Positions 34,712 through 44,685 are shown, numbered from the stretch's first letter. The stretch: DNA of 64,000 bases from CAZGMJ01 sp964526785 (GCA_964526785.1 CAZGMJ010000006.1:1-64000), one strand, 5' to 3'. The notes: a model not told the origin generated them from the sequence alone. Numbers and translations are program-made.

Positions 34712-34984
34712 TCAGGAGACCAATGCCGGCTCTTGCTGCGCCTCGACAGATGCGTCTGTCCCTTCGGCTGATGGTTCGCCTTCTGCCTGCTGCCTTCGCT
34801 CGGGACCGAAGTATGGCCCTCGGTTGCCCCGGCGGCGGGCCTCGAGATGGGAGAAGTGCTCCTTCGCCTTTTCCGCGATCTCCGTTACGCGACCGATAAC
34901 GATATCGGCTGTGTCGTCAAATGGATCGACCACGAACCTCAGGAGTTTTTCGTACACTTCGTCGGAGACTTGGAGTGTTTTCAT
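34712..34984 (-). CDS. Small ribbon-helix-helix-like protein (SeqA N-terminal type)
   Basis: A 90-residue protein starting MKTLQVSDEVYEKLLRFV, which is the beta-strand-then-helix pattern of ribbon-helix-helix domains and resembles the N-terminal oligomerisation part of SeqA-like or CopG-like proteins. A helix (IVIGRVTEIAEKAKEHFSHL) follows, then a basic stretch (ARRRGNRGPYFGPERRQQ) and an acidic disordered tail. The ATG at 34984 lies eight bases after GGAGAGG; a longer frame reaching 35107 adds unlikely sequence. It may bind DNA or be an antitoxin-like regulator; no toxin is adjacent. Confidence 0.6.
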   Translation of the reverse strand: MKTLQVSDEVYEKLLRFVVDPFDDTADIVIGRVTEIAEKAKEHFSHLEARRRGNRGPYFGPERRQQAEGEPSAEGTDASVEAQQEPALVS

Positions 34985-35407
34985 GACATCGACCTCTCCA
35001 TTAAAACAAAAATGGCCACATCGTCCGCGGGAGGGCTCAATAATAAGTATACGAACAAACCGCTGCACAAGCCAAATACCCGAAGAACCAGCGGCCCATT
35101 GACCCATAATAACGATCCGGCAGGTTGTTGAGGATATATGTTGTCTCGCGATACGAGTGCATGTTGGGGCGTTCCAGCAGCGAGCAAGGAGGTCGCAGCC
35201 GCCTCAGTAGTATTCAAAGCTGCGCATCCACACAGGCCAGTCCTAACGGCCAGTACAGTGATTGTGAATCAACTGACCAAGTCGGGCTTGGTCGGTGGAG
35301 GCGAGTATTGATTCATTGCCCCCGCAAATTCATTCTGCTATTCTGTGATTGCATAAGGTATGAGCGTTCCTACCTATAGCTCAATGGTGCGACATCGGAA
35401 GTGTAGT
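34985..35407. promoter_or_regulatory. Divergent intergenic region, 423 bases
   Basis: It separates the small RHH-like gene (minus) from the DUF4056-like lipoprotein (plus). A 57-codon frame at 35138-35311 has GAGG four bases before its ATG but an unremarkable composition, and I do not call it. An AT-rich stretch (35010-35050) may hold the minus-strand promoter. Confidence 0.35.
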
Positions 35408-36559
35408 ATGATGAACTGCTGGTTATATGTCCTTTGCCTATCGGTCGCACTCATTGCAGGCGGGTGCAAATCAACGTTCACTTTCGTTGGGGCAATTACG
35501 TGCCAGGGGCTCTGGAATCCTCCGGTGCGGGATGTGGCCGAGCCGTGGCGTTTTCGCGGGATTGACGGACGCGTGCGTCCCCGTATTCGCCCGGGTTCAT
35601 ATGCAAGCGCTACGCACGGAATTGAATTTGTGGAACCGGACGATCTGGGGCCGCATGCGTACCGTCTGAAGTGGTCGGAGAAGAACGGTATTGTCTATAC
35701 ATGCCGGGGAGGACACATCGATATTGCCCATGTTCGCAAGGCTATCGACTGGGCCGGCTTTCTCGCGGCCGTTACGCTGGACAATATCCGTTTGGAGCGT
35801 ACTGGATTTGCCTTCAAACTCCGCGAACCTTCTCGCTATCACGTGACGTTCACATATCCCAATCAGTGGCACGCGACGACGCCCGAGCGGAGAGAGCATA
35901 TTGCACGGGAGGTCGCGATTTCCCTGGGCCGGCATTTCGCTTATGTGGCCACGACATGGCATGAAATCCTGACGTGGTATGGGTATAAGCCCAAGGGTCT
36001 GCGACCCGCGTTTGAATCGGCATTTGCGTGGGAAGACATCTATTCCAATCTGCTTGGAACACATGTTGCTGCCCGCGCCCTGCGCGATCAGGAGCGAAGC
36101 TTCGAGATTGCTGCGGAACTTGCACTCGACCACTATCTGCAACTGCTCGGCGCACAACCTGCGATAGTTGGCCGGAGGGCTTCCGAAAAGGTGAAAGGCC
36201 GATGGTATCGAAGCAAAGGAATCTTCACTATCATCGCGCATCGGAATCTCGACATTGGGACAGGCGATGGCCTTGTTAGCCCTTCATTGGTGAATTCTGT
36301 GTCCGACTGCCCGGATGCGAAACCGTATCTTCTGCCTGTGCCCGACCTCACTGCAGTTGAGAAAAATGGCTTTCGGATCGAACTCGAAATCGAGCCGAGA
36401 GAATGGGAGAAGTCCCGAATCCTGGAGGCTGCCCGTTTAGACTCACACGATTCGAAAAGACGCATCAGGCCGCAGGTCCACTTTCCGATTCTGCTTGAGC
36501 ACATCAGAAACCAGGCTGTCAATCGCTGTGGCCACAAGGTGAAAGTCCAGGGCATTTAG
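35408..36559 (+). CDS. DUF4056-like lipoprotein
   Basis: A 383-residue exported protein with a lipobox (VALIAGGC) at about residue 20. The blocks GIVYTCRGGHIDIAHVRKAIDW (longest useful core YTCRGGHIDIAHVR) and the motif ATTWHEILTWYGYK resemble DUF4056 proteins, whose function is unknown. Conserved His and Glu in these blocks (GGHIDIAHVR, WHEILTW) could form a metal-dependent active site, but that is inference. Two adjacent ATGs start the signal peptide; the Shine-Dalgarno (GGAAG) is weak. It stands alone before the PQQ-propeller gene. Confidence 0.7.
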   Translation: MMNCWLYVLCLSVALIAGGCKSTFTFVGAITCQGLWNPPVRDVAEPWRFRGIDGRVRPRIRPGSYASATHGIEFVEPDDLGPHAYRLKWSEKNGIVYTCRGGHIDIAHVRKAIDWAGFLAAVTLDNIRLERTGFAFKLREPSRYHVTFTYPNQWHATTPERREHIAREVAISLGRHFAYVATTWHEILTWYGYKPKGLRPAFESAFAWEDIYSNLLGTHVAARALRDQERSFEIAAELALDHYLQLLGAQPAIVGRRASEKVKGRWYRSKGIFTIIAHRNLDIGTGDGLVSPSLVNSVSDCPDAKPYLLPVPDLTAVEKNGFRIELEIEPREWEKSRILEAARLDSHDSKRRIRPQVHFPILLEHIRNQAVNRCGHKVKVQGI

Positions 36560-36712
36560 ATGCTGATGTCCAGAGATGATTTTTCACGGCATCGCATCTG
36601 TGCCCCCTTGTTACGGCTGGGTCGATTATGTTATGATCGAGCACAATAGCAGTTTTATTGGATGGCAAATGGCCTGGAACGACATAGACAAGAATGTTCT
36701 CTTTGGGGGTGC

Positions 36713-38038
36713 ATGCGACTCATGAACAGACTACTGACAACTTGGATCATAGTGCTTCTGAGTGTTTCCGCTGTTTTCGGTGCCGATTGGCCACACTGGC
36801 GCGGGCCTTACTATAATGGTTCGACCCATGAGATAGACCTGCCCTCCAAGTGGAGCCGGACGGACAATGTAGCATGGTCAGCGGATTTGCCGGGTCCGTC
36901 GGCGGCGACTCCCATCATCTATGGCGACCGTGTGTTCATATCCAGCACCGATCCGGAGCGGGCCATGCTGATGGCGCTGTGCTTCGATCGCACCACCGGC
37001 AAGCATCTCTGGCTACGCGATGTTGCAAGAGGATTGCGCCGCGACAGACGCAGCAACTTCGCGGCCCCGTCTCCTGTGACAGACGGCAAGATCGTAATAT
37101 TCTTCTATTCGAATGGCGAGCTGGTCTGCTATGACGTTGAAGGTCAGCGGAAGTGGGGACGCAATATTCAGCGAGATTACGGCGAATTCGCATTCCTCTG
37201 GACGTTCAGCAGCAGTCCGACGCTTATTGACGGCAGACTGTACATCCAGGTATTGCAGCGTGATGTATCGGTGCGCGGCCGCGGTTTCTCGGACCGCAGG
37301 AATGAATCGTATCTCCTGGCCATCGATCCGGAGACCGGCAAGACGATGTGGCGGCATATTCGTCCGAGCAAGGCCCGGGCCGAGTCTCGCGAAGCATTCA
37401 CAACGCCTGTCCCCGCGATTCTCCAGGGCAAGCGCCAACTGCTCGTAATTGGCGGCGACGCGCTAACGGGGCACGACCTGGTGACGGGAAGCGAATTGTG
37501 GCGATGGGGCACATGGAATCCTCGACGAATCCCTCACTGGAGGCATGTTCCCTCGCCTGTGACGGGCGAAGGTATTGTTCTGGTCTGTGCGCCGAAAGGC
37601 GACCCCGTGTATGCAATTCGACCGAAGGGTACGGGTAATCTTGGCGGTGACGCTGTTGCATGGGTCAGCGGCCGAGAGAATCGCGAGATCTCCGCGGATG
37701 TTCCGACCCCCGCCTTCTATGATGAGGATTTCTTCATTCTCAACGATTTGCAGAAGCATCTTTCCCGGGTCGAGCCGGCCACAGGCCAAATCAAATGGAG
37801 CGTGCGTACGCCGGGCAATGCCAAGTACGAGGCCTCACCGTTGGCAGCGGATGGGAAGATCTATCTCATAGACCATTCCGGTGAAGCCGCCGTGATTGAT
37901 GCTGCCGACGGAAAGGTCCTGCATACGATTTCAATGGATGATCCGTCCGGAGGCGATGTCGTGCGAGCGTCGATCAGTGCAGCGAGCGGTCATCTTTTTA
38001 TCCGCACGACGCAAAAGCTCTTCTGCATTGGGAGATGA
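36713..38038 (+). CDS. Secreted PQQ-like beta-propeller protein
   Basis: A 441-residue exported protein. A signal peptide (TTWIIVLLSVSAVFGADW) leads to WPHWRGPYYNG, the standard opening of planctomycete outer-membrane-biogenesis-type PQQ-like repeat proteins. Seven or eight WD-like blades follow, marked by TGKHLWLRDVARG, GELVCYDVEGQRKW and GQIKWSVRTPG. Quinoprotein dehydrogenase active-site residues are not evident, so it may be a scaffold or sugar-binding propeller and not an enzyme. Start choice is uncertain: ATGs at 36713 and 36722 both precede the leader, after a G-rich site at 36705. Confidence 0.82.
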   Translation: MRLMNRLLTTWIIVLLSVSAVFGADWPHWRGPYYNGSTHEIDLPSKWSRTDNVAWSADLPGPSAATPIIYGDRVFISSTDPERAMLMALCFDRTTGKHLWLRDVARGLRRDRRSNFAAPSPVTDGKIVIFFYSNGELVCYDVEGQRKWGRNIQRDYGEFAFLWTFSSSPTLIDGRLYIQVLQRDVSVRGRGFSDRRNESYLLAIDPETGKTMWRHIRPSKARAESREAFTTPVPAILQGKRQLLVIGGDALTGHDLVTGSELWRWGTWNPRRIPHWRHVPSPVTGEGIVLVCAPKGDPVYAIRPKGTGNLGGDAVAWVSGRENREISADVPTPAFYDEDFFILNDLQKHLSRVEPATGQIKWSVRTPGNAKYEASPLAADGKIYLIDHSGEAAVIDAADGKVLHTISMDDPSGGDVVRASISAASGHLFIRTTQKLFCIGR

Positions 38039-38100
38039 TTCCGGCATTACGGGCAATGCGCTTGCCGCGTACCACGTATTCGGTATTCCGGCGTTTCCAA

Positions 38101-38952
38101 TTACTGCTCGATACGGTACTCTTTCTTCAGATAGCGTATCGTGCGCTTCAACTCTTCGTCTGTCAGCGGACGCTCGTAGATAAGCAAACGAGCGATCTCT
38201 CCGTCGAATGATTCGCGACCCGGGTGGTTCGTAGCATCGCGCTCCTGCCCGACTGCGAGTTTGGATGCATTCGCTTGTGGATTGACAGGAAATGACTTGG
38301 CTGCCACCGATTTGTGACAGTTGACAAACGCCTCAATCTGCACAGTACCTCTTCCGGCGCCCATACGGCCCGCCAGAACGTAGTATTTGTTCTGTTTGAT
38401 TGGTTCAGGAGCGAGCACCATCGGGTTGTTCCGGTCCCAGCGGCCAAAAGTAATTCCGTTGCGCGAGCCGATCCAAAGGCGCTTGTCATCGGTGACGTTT
38501 CCCCAGATTCCTTCGTAGTTGCCTCCGTTTCGCAGGTTTCCGAGGAATGAGTTGACGTCTTTCAATTGCACGATTTGTTCATGCACGCACATGACAGCCA
38601 GCCATGTATAACCGCTGCCTGTGATGAGATGGTCGAAGGCGTCCTCATGGAAGTTCACGAGTTCCTGGCGTTTGAACACAACGGTGTCGTGCCCGCCGAT
38701 GGCAGCGACGGATTTCCTGAGGGTGGGCCTGCCTGAACCCGGTTTCTTCCGGCCTTTGTCCTGCTTGACGAAGTCGCGTGCAGCGAATGAAGATACCTGA
38801 TTTGTCCATTTGACCACGCGATTATCGTCCTCGATTTCGATACCTTTGTCGGCATTGAGATCGAGTATCAGGCCGTTGCGAATCAATCCGTTTTCTGCCT
38901 CTCCGGCTATAACGCTGCATGTCAACAACAGAACGATCCACGGGTGTTTCAT
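38101..38952 (-). CDS. Secreted LamG-like (concanavalin-fold) protein
   Basis: A 283-residue exported protein. The signal peptide is residues 1-19 (HPWIVLLLTCSVIAGEA). The body reads as a jelly-roll of the LamG/concanavalin type: NGLILDLNADKGIEIED at the start, repeated Gly-rich strands, and the closing block DGEIARLLIYERPLTDEELK typical of LamG proteins. Such domains bind sugars or other ligands outside the cell. It lies 38 bases downstream of a sulfatase gene on the same strand, so it is probably co-expressed and may bind the sulfated glycan. Confidence 0.8.
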   Translation of the reverse strand: MKHPWIVLLLTCSVIAGEAENGLIRNGLILDLNADKGIEIEDDNRVVKWTNQVSSFAARDFVKQDKGRKKPGSGRPTLRKSVAAIGGHDTVVFKRQELVNFHEDAFDHLITGSGYTWLAVMCVHEQIVQLKDVNSFLGNLRNGGNYEGIWGNVTDDKRLWIGSRNGITFGRWDRNNPMVLAPEPIKQNKYYVLAGRMGAGRGTVQIEAFVNCHKSVAAKSFPVNPQANASKLAVGQERDATNHPGRESFDGEIARLLIYERPLTDEELKRTIRYLKKEYRIEQ

Positions 38953-38990
38953 GTCGTTTTCTCCTGCCGCCCGCTTGCCTTGCTGCGTGG

Positions 38991-40835
38991 CTACTGTGCC
39001 AGGTATTGCAGACGGCGGTTTATCAGTGAATCTTTGGCCTTGATGTCTTTGTCCGCGATGCTGAAATCGTGGCCTGGCTTGCCATCGCGAAGCAGGACGA
39101 CCGTGTTGAGCGTCAGCAGGGCTTCGAGCGGATGTTCGGCAGTGGCGAGGACGTCCATGATAACGGGGCGCGGATCGGCAGCTCCGATCAGTCCGAGGAA
39201 CTCGGCTGCACGTACGCGAACCAGCGGCTCTTTGTCCTTTTTCGCGATGGACCTCGCTTTGTCGACGAAACTGATGGCTGCCTTACCGTGGCTGCTGCAC
39301 ACGATCAGGCCCCAGTACCGTTCCCATGGGTCATCGGATGACAGTGCTTCGGCCATCCTGGCGCGGGCTCGGCTGAACGGCTCGAGAGATAGATCGGCGA
39401 TATCCACCAGGCGTGCAATACGATCTTTGTTCCTGCGGCCGAATTCGACGGGATTGCCCCACGCCTCTTTCGCCAGATAGCTCTCAGGGAACATGCTCAA
39501 GTCCGGCAGTCCTTTCACTTTGGCATTGAAACGCTTGCGCATCTCCACAAGCACCTTTGCATACTCGGGGTTTCTTGCCAGATTCTTCGTCTCGTATGGA
39601 TCGGCCTGCACGTCGTACAAAGCCTCGGGTTCTCGCGGCTCGAAAAACCAGCTCTGGGTCGAATCGAGTCTTCCCGCGTGGTACATTTCCCGCCACTGTC
39701 TGTAAGCCGCCATGCGGTAGCGATAGTTGTTCTGCAGGCCGTCGAAGTTGAATGGCTGGTAGCTGCGCATGTACTTGAACTTGCCTTTGCGCAACGTTCG
39801 AACGAGATCGTACTTCTCATCGAAGCGGTCGGCCATGCCGAAAGTCTCGTCCCGCTTCTGCAGGTCGTCGGCCGAAATGCCCGGCCCCATGAACGGCTTT
39901 CCGTCCATTTCTTCGGGCACTTCAATTCCCGCCAGGTGCAGCACCGTAGGGCCGAAATCGACGAAGCTGACGAAGCCTTCACTGCGGGAACCGCGATTGA
40001 GGTTCACGAGATGCTTGTATTTCTCGGGAATTCGCACGACCAGCGGTACGTGGAGCCCTGTTTCATAGACATAGCCTTTGCTGCCGGGCAATACGCCGCC
40101 GTGGTCGCCGAAGTAGAAGATAAACGTATCCTCGAGAAGGCCGTCCTTTTCCAACTCATCGACAACAGCCCCGATCTGGTCATCCACCTTGCGAATGCGA
40201 CTGTGATAGTGGGCGTATGTATTGCGAAAGAGCGGCGTATCGGGATGAATTGGGGGAACAAAAGCCTCGGCCCCCTCATCCGTAGGCTTGTCGCTGATCG
40301 AGCCATGCAGCGAACTTTCATGGGTTGTTCCGAAACTCTGCATGTGAAAAAAGGGTTGCCCCGGTTTGCGGCCGCGCCAATCACCCGACGAATGCCAGGA
40401 TTTCCCGTCGATCTTGAAGTTGTAATCGGTCTTCTTCTTATTGGATGTGTAGTAGCCGGCGTTGCGGAAGTAGACGTGGAACGGTTGGAGGTCTCCAGGC
40501 AGGGGGACGGTCTGGTATTTTCTGTGGAAATGTGTGCCGATGCGCGCGCCGTAGCAGCCTGTCGCCAGCGTACTGCGAGCGGCCGAGCACACCGGGCAGT
40601 TCGAGAAAGCTCGGGTGAAGGCTACTCCGTTGCGGGCGAGTTTCTCGATGTTGGGCGTTTGGGCACCGTTTTCATCGAAGAGCCTGAGGAAGTGTTTGGA
40701 GTTGTCTTCGGAAACGAGCCAAACGAAGTTCGGCCGCGACCGGTTGGTCGAAGCGCCCCGCGCCGCTGCGCCCGCCACCAGTGTCAGCCCGTAACCAATG
40801 CCGCTTCTGAGGAAATCGCGTCGTGTCTGCATCAT
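38991..40835 (-). CDS. Exported sulfatase with C-terminal HEAT-like extension
   Basis: A 614-residue formylglycine-type sulfatase with a Tat leader (QTRRDFLRSGIGYGLTLVAG). Metal residues lie in NFVWLVSEDNSKHF. The modified Cys83 is in CSAAR (CxAxR form), followed by STLATGCYGARIG. Later blocks are HMQSFGTTHESS, FYFGDHGGVLPGSKG and YETGLHVPLVVRIP. About 480-600 is a helical repeat region resembling HEAT repeats (FVDKARSIAKKDKEPLVRVRA). It resembles the heparan N-sulfatase-like branch more than the arylsulfatase at 24861. The LamG gene follows 38 bases downstream. Confidence 0.92.
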   Translation of the reverse strand: MMQTRRDFLRSGIGYGLTLVAGAAARGASTNRSRPNFVWLVSEDNSKHFLRLFDENGAQTPNIEKLARNGVAFTRAFSNCPVCSAARSTLATGCYGARIGTHFHRKYQTVPLPGDLQPFHVYFRNAGYYTSNKKKTDYNFKIDGKSWHSSGDWRGRKPGQPFFHMQSFGTTHESSLHGSISDKPTDEGAEAFVPPIHPDTPLFRNTYAHYHSRIRKVDDQIGAVVDELEKDGLLEDTFIFYFGDHGGVLPGSKGYVYETGLHVPLVVRIPEKYKHLVNLNRGSRSEGFVSFVDFGPTVLHLAGIEVPEEMDGKPFMGPGISADDLQKRDETFGMADRFDEKYDLVRTLRKGKFKYMRSYQPFNFDGLQNNYRYRMAAYRQWREMYHAGRLDSTQSWFFEPREPEALYDVQADPYETKNLARNPEYAKVLVEMRKRFNAKVKGLPDLSMFPESYLAKEAWGNPVEFGRRNKDRIARLVDIADLSLEPFSRARARMAEALSSDDPWERYWGLIVCSSHGKAAISFVDKARSIAKKDKEPLVRVRAAEFLGLIGAADPRPVIMDVLATAEHPLEALLTLNTVVLLRDGKPGHDFSIADKDIKAKDSLINRRLQYLAQ

Positions 40836-41207
40836 GAAGGTCTCCGTAATAATCAGTGTTCAAGACCGGCATACCTGTTGCATACCAATGGCATCATAAC
40901 CAATGGCAAACCTGATGGCAAATCGCATTACCGTCCATCAAGACTGGACATGGGCTCTTTGATCGGTACGAGCCGGCACCAGGTCCTTTTCATCGAACCA
41001 TCGTATTGCAGGCTCGGCAGGATGACGGAACCGCAAATGTCCGCAGGAAAAGGGTGAGATGTTGACAAAAAATGCCCCCGAGTTGTGCGGAGGGAGAGGA
41101 AAAAGCGAGAAAGCGAGAGAGAACCCGGGAGCTTGGGAACTAATTTTATACCATAATAATGTGCGGCCACATTTCGTGCAACCCAAAAAACACATTTTTT
41201 CAAAAAG
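40836..41207. other. Intergenic region between sugar-porter gene and sulfatase gene, 372 bases
   Basis: Both flanking genes are on the minus strand, so this holds the sulfatase promoter and the end of the transporter transcript. A small inverted repeat at 41159-41172 (ATGTG, CACAT) follows the transporter stop on the minus strand. A purine-rich tract (41088-41130) is notable but unexplained. No gene was seen. Confidence 0.35.
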
Positions 41208-42560
41208 TTATTCGATGCCAAGTTCTTTCTGGATCTCTTCCAGTGGGACGCCTTTGGTTTCCGGCATCATGAAGATGACCCAGAGCAGTTGCAGGACCAT
41301 CATAAAGGCGTAGATGGCAAAGATAGGTCCCCCGCCCAGTTTCTCCGCGATGGGCTTAAAGGTCCACGATACCAATGCGGCCATGAACCAATGCGTAAAG
41401 GATCCAAGGGCCTGCCCCCTGGCGCGGACACGATTGGGGAAGATCTCACTGATGAATACCCAGATGACGGCGCCTTGACCAAAGGCATGGGATGCGATGA
41501 AAACGATTAGTGCAACAAGGACAATCTTTCCTCCGACCGGCGTGAAGTTGTCACCATAGAAAAAGAACGCCACCGCAGCGGCCGCAAGACTGACGATATA
41601 TCCGAGCGAGCCGATAAGCATGAGGCGCTTTCTGCCGAAATGGTCGATGATCGCCAGTGCGAGCATCGTGAATAGGAGGTTCGTGAATCCGATGATGACC
41701 GATTGGAACATCGCGCTCTCGGTGGCGGCGCCGGCTTTTTCGAAAATGCGCGGTGCGTAATATAGGATGGCGTTGATGCCAGAGAGTTGGTTGAACATAG
41801 CAATCAACACGGCCAGCATGATCGGTTTGGAGTATTTCGAGCAATAGAAAGGCTCTGCGAGACTGTGATGCTGCAAGTCGAGCGACTTCTGGATAGCCTC
41901 GAGTTCCTGCTCGACGGTTGCGGTATCCGTCCCGAGCCTGGAAAGGACTTCTCGCGCCTGATCGACCTTTTTGATCGCGACGAGCCATCGAGGGCTGTTG
42001 GGATTGGCGAAGAGAAGGAAGAAGAATGCTGCGGCGGGGAATGCCTCAACGCCGAACATCCATCGCCACTCGACGGCGCCGAGGTTCATGGTCGTAATGA
42101 TGTAATTAGATAAGAACGCGAGCAGAATGCCGAACACGATGTTGAACTGAGTAACAGCCACAAGGCGGCCCCGGAGCCTCGCGGGCGATATTTCTGCGAT
42201 GTATGTCGGCGAGACCACACTTGCGCCGCCGACTGCAATACCGCCGATAAAGCGGAAGATGAGAAACCAGTACCAGTTCCATGCCAGAGCACTGCCAACC
42301 GCGGAGACGAAGTAGAATACGCCCATCATCATCAGTGTCTTCTTGCGGCCAAAGACGTCTGAGGGCCGGCCGACGGTGATGGATCCGACGATAGTGCCGA
42401 TCAGAGCGCTGGCGACCGTGAAGCCGTACCAGAGGTTGCTTAGGTCGAAGATCGCTATCAGGGATTTCTCGGCTCCGGAGATAACAGCGGTGTCGAAACC
42501 AAATAGAAGGCCGCCCAGTGCCGCTACGATGGTACTTCTGAACAGAATCGTTCGGTTCAT
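41208..42560 (-). CDS. MFS sugar porter
   Basis: A 450-residue major-facilitator protein with 12 predicted helices. Sugar-porter signatures are clear: GGLLFGFDTAVISGAEK in helix 1, GRPSDVFGRKK in loop 2-3, RFIGGIAVGGASVVSPTYIAE, NSPRWLV, the QLSGINAILYYAPRIFEKAG block in helix 7 (central part SGINAILYYAPR), and PETKGVPLEEI at the end. It should import a hexose or pentose with protons or by facilitated diffusion, plausibly a product of the glycan enzymes encoded nearby. It appears to be a single-gene unit. Confidence 0.93.
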   Translation of the reverse strand: MNRTILFRSTIVAALGGLLFGFDTAVISGAEKSLIAIFDLSNLWYGFTVASALIGTIVGSITVGRPSDVFGRKKTLMMMGVFYFVSAVGSALAWNWYWFLIFRFIGGIAVGGASVVSPTYIAEISPARLRGRLVAVTQFNIVFGILLAFLSNYIITTMNLGAVEWRWMFGVEAFPAAAFFFLLFANPNSPRWLVAIKKVDQAREVLSRLGTDTATVEQELEAIQKSLDLQHHSLAEPFYCSKYSKPIMLAVLIAMFNQLSGINAILYYAPRIFEKAGAATESAMFQSVIIGFTNLLFTMLALAIIDHFGRKRLMLIGSLGYIVSLAAAAVAFFFYGDNFTPVGGKIVLVALIVFIASHAFGQGAVIWVFISEIFPNRVRARGQALGSFTHWFMAALVSWTFKPIAEKLGGGPIFAIYAFMMVLQLLWVIFMMPETKGVPLEEIQKELGIE

Positions 42561-42944
42561 CCGTTTTCCCCTTCGTCTTCATAAACTGGTCTCAGCGACA
42601 GCATAGTCTGCAGCTGCCAGCACCGGTTCTCTGTTTGTCACGCGATAGCCTCGGACGCATTTAGCGGGATATTGTAACGCCATTCCTGCGAATATGTGCA
42701 GAAAAAAGTCGCGCAGGGAGACGGCCGATGCCTGTCGATCGAGACGTAAGCCTACGGCAAAGCAGTTGAAATGTAGTACGGTGGGGCAGTTAGTCTGTTG
42801 GCAAGTGGCTCCGTTCGCGCAAGAGGAAAGGACCGATGAGGCCTTCCCGGCCCTCGGTCCTTACTTTCCCATTGCCCCGTTTCTCCGAAACCTGCGCTAA
42901 GCTCTCCGTCGCCGCGGCTTCTGTAGATCGTCTCTTACGGGTGG
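42561..42944. other. Intergenic region upstream of the sugar porter, 384 bases
   Basis: It lies between the PilZ gene stop and the sugar-porter start, both on the minus strand. I see no ribosome binding site with a supported frame, no strong hairpin and no clear promoter. It presumably contains the transporter promoter. Confidence 0.3.
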
Positions 42945-43262
42945 TTATGATTCAAATGCGATGCCGACTCCGATCTGGGCATCTTCAAGCACGGATTGTC
43001 TGTCTACGCGGACGACTTTGCCCCGTTTGATCCTGGCGTATTGGCCTTTTTCAGTCGCCAGTTCGGTACTTCTGGGGAAATTGAGCTCCACGGTGCTCCC
43101 GGGCCGCAACGGTGCGGTCATTGGAAGCTTGACGAATACGCCGGTTTTGCTGACGTTACAACTCTTGCCGTTGAAGAAGCGATTGGCGTCCGGCAACCAC
43201 ATACTGACCGGCCATTTGATCGTGCTGCGTTTTTCCGTACGTTGTTCTGTCAGTGTTTCCAT
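42945..43262 (-). CDS. PilZ-domain protein
   Basis: A 105-residue protein made of one PilZ-like beta-barrel. The N-terminal arginine-bearing segment (EQRTEKRSTIKWPVSMW) resembles the RxxxR part, and NVSKTGVFVKLPMTAPL fits the (D/N)xSxxG motif that binds cyclic di-GMP. It ends GVGIAFES, the usual last strand. The ATG at 43262 lies eight bases after AAGGAG. PilZ proteins pass cyclic di-GMP signals to motility, adhesion or exopolysaccharide systems. The neighbouring envelope genes are suggestive only. Confidence 0.82.
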   Translation of the reverse strand: METLTEQRTEKRSTIKWPVSMWLPDANRFFNGKSCNVSKTGVFVKLPMTAPLRPGSTVELNFPRSTELATEKGQYARIKRGKVVRVDRQSVLEDAQIGVGIAFES

Positions 43263-43765
43263 CGTGCGATCTCCTTTCAGCACTGTACTACTTACAGATG
43301 ATATATCGGGGATGTGAAGGCGGGGTTTTTAGGAATTTTAGGTAATATGCGGATTGTTCGGATCGGGAGGGGAGTGAATTGGCATTTTCCATGAGAAAAG
43401 GCATTCTTATCGGTAGTAAAACTAGAAGAATCTTATATCGCTTCCGAACTTCTTGCGATATGGCATCTAGTTATCGGGTGTTGTTGCATTGTCAGAGATT
43501 CCACGCCGCTGCCACGGTCGCCTGATGCGGCGTGATTTGCGAGGTGTCTGGCCCGGTGGGGTATTGACGGGGTGACGAAAGAAACTGTTGACGTGCCACC
43601 AGCGCAGCGATGCGCTTGCAATGGGCGACGGGAAGTGTTACACTGCCAGTCCCGGAGTCTCGCCGAAACTGACGCCGGTACGGCTGCTCTGGTGCGTATA
43701 CGACATGGACGGATAAGTATATGCGGCACGATTGGTTGCGTGCCCACTAACGATGGCAGGTGGAT
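43263..43765. promoter_or_regulatory. Divergent intergenic region between PilZ and ankyrin genes, 503 bases
   Basis: Both promoters should lie here. On the plus strand TTGCAA near 43616 and TTACAC 16 bases later form a weak candidate promoter for the ankyrin gene. AT-rich sequence near 43390-43440 may serve the minus-strand PilZ gene. No gene was seen. Confidence 0.35.
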
Positions 43766-44659
43766 ATGGACAAGCGGGATAAGCAACTGGTCGAGCTGAT
43801 ATGCAGCAGTGACAGCGAGCACATCAATGAACAACTGCAGAATGATCCGGACATGATCAATGCGGAGGATAGCGCAGGGCTGCTGCCGCTGCATCATTGT
43901 ATCATGAGCGGTCACAATGAGATTGCTGAGCTATTCATTTCACGCGGGGCCACAACTGATATCTTCAGTGCTGCCGGTCTTGGTTTCGTTGACGATGTCG
44001 AGCGCAAGCTGAAGGAAATGCCCGATCTGCACGCCAGTCGCGATCCGCTTGGTCTAACGCCATTGCACTGGGCTGCCCTTGGTGGGCAGGTGAAAGTGTC
44101 CGAGATATTGCTTGCCAGCGGGGCTGATGTGAACGCACGGGACAAGGCCGGCGTTACTCCGCTGCACTGTGCGGCGATAAACGGGCAAAAAGCTGTTGCC
44201 AAATTGCTGCTATACCAGGGCGCGGATGCGGAAGCAGTTGACAACAACGGAGTCTGGCCGGCTTTGCGAGCGGTGAAAGAGGGACAGTCCGAACTGGCGG
44301 AAATGCTCCAATGCCGGCTGGATGAGAAGATGAGTGCGAGATTTTGTTTGGGAATATCGGCGGTTTTGTGCGCGATTGAGGCCGTTGTGGCGGCCGTCTT
44401 TCTTATGCGACTGCATTCACGAGGTCTTCTGTTCGGTACGCCGTATATGTTCGCTCTGGCATTGACGCTTTTTGCTGTCAGCTGGATAGGCTTTTCAGGT
44501 GTGTTGTATGGAAGGCTCGCGGGACGGCAGGGGCATGGTGATGACCCGATGCAATCGCAAGGGCTTTCCTTAGTAGTGGTGGTTGGCGGACTTATTGGAG
44601 CGGGGGCGCTGCTTGGAGGTGTCGTTTCGCTCGTTCTTGCCGTGCGGACGGTGATATAA
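43766..44659 (+). CDS. Ankyrin-repeat protein with C-terminal membrane helices
   Basis: A 297-residue protein. Residues about 1-185 form four or five ankyrin repeats (GLTPLHWAALGGQVKVSEIL, then GVTPLHCAAINGQKAVAKLL). The C-terminal third has three hydrophobic helices (ISAVLCAIEAVVAAVFLM, PYMFALALTLFAVSWIGFSG and LVVVVGGLIGAGALLGGVVS). The ankyrin part would face the cytosol and bind a protein partner at the membrane. ATG at 43766 is five bases after AGGTGG. I cannot name a partner; ankyrin-membrane proteins are frequent in planctomycetes. Confidence 0.82.
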   Translation: MDKRDKQLVELICSSDSEHINEQLQNDPDMINAEDSAGLLPLHHCIMSGHNEIAELFISRGATTDIFSAAGLGFVDDVERKLKEMPDLHASRDPLGLTPLHWAALGGQVKVSEILLASGADVNARDKAGVTPLHCAAINGQKAVAKLLLYQGADAEAVDNNGVWPALRAVKEGQSELAEMLQCRLDEKMSARFCLGISAVLCAIEAVVAAVFLMRLHSRGLLFGTPYMFALALTLFAVSWIGFSGVLYGRLAGRQGHGDDPMQSQGLSLVVVVGGLIGAGALLGGVVSLVLAVRTVI

Positions 44660-44685
44660 CACGGTGCAGCCGGCCCGGGCCAACT

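Noticed and set aside
35138..35311. 57-codon frame with GAGG before its ATG
   Set aside because: The site-to-start spacing is short, the protein has no family resemblance, and it lies in a divergent promoter region.
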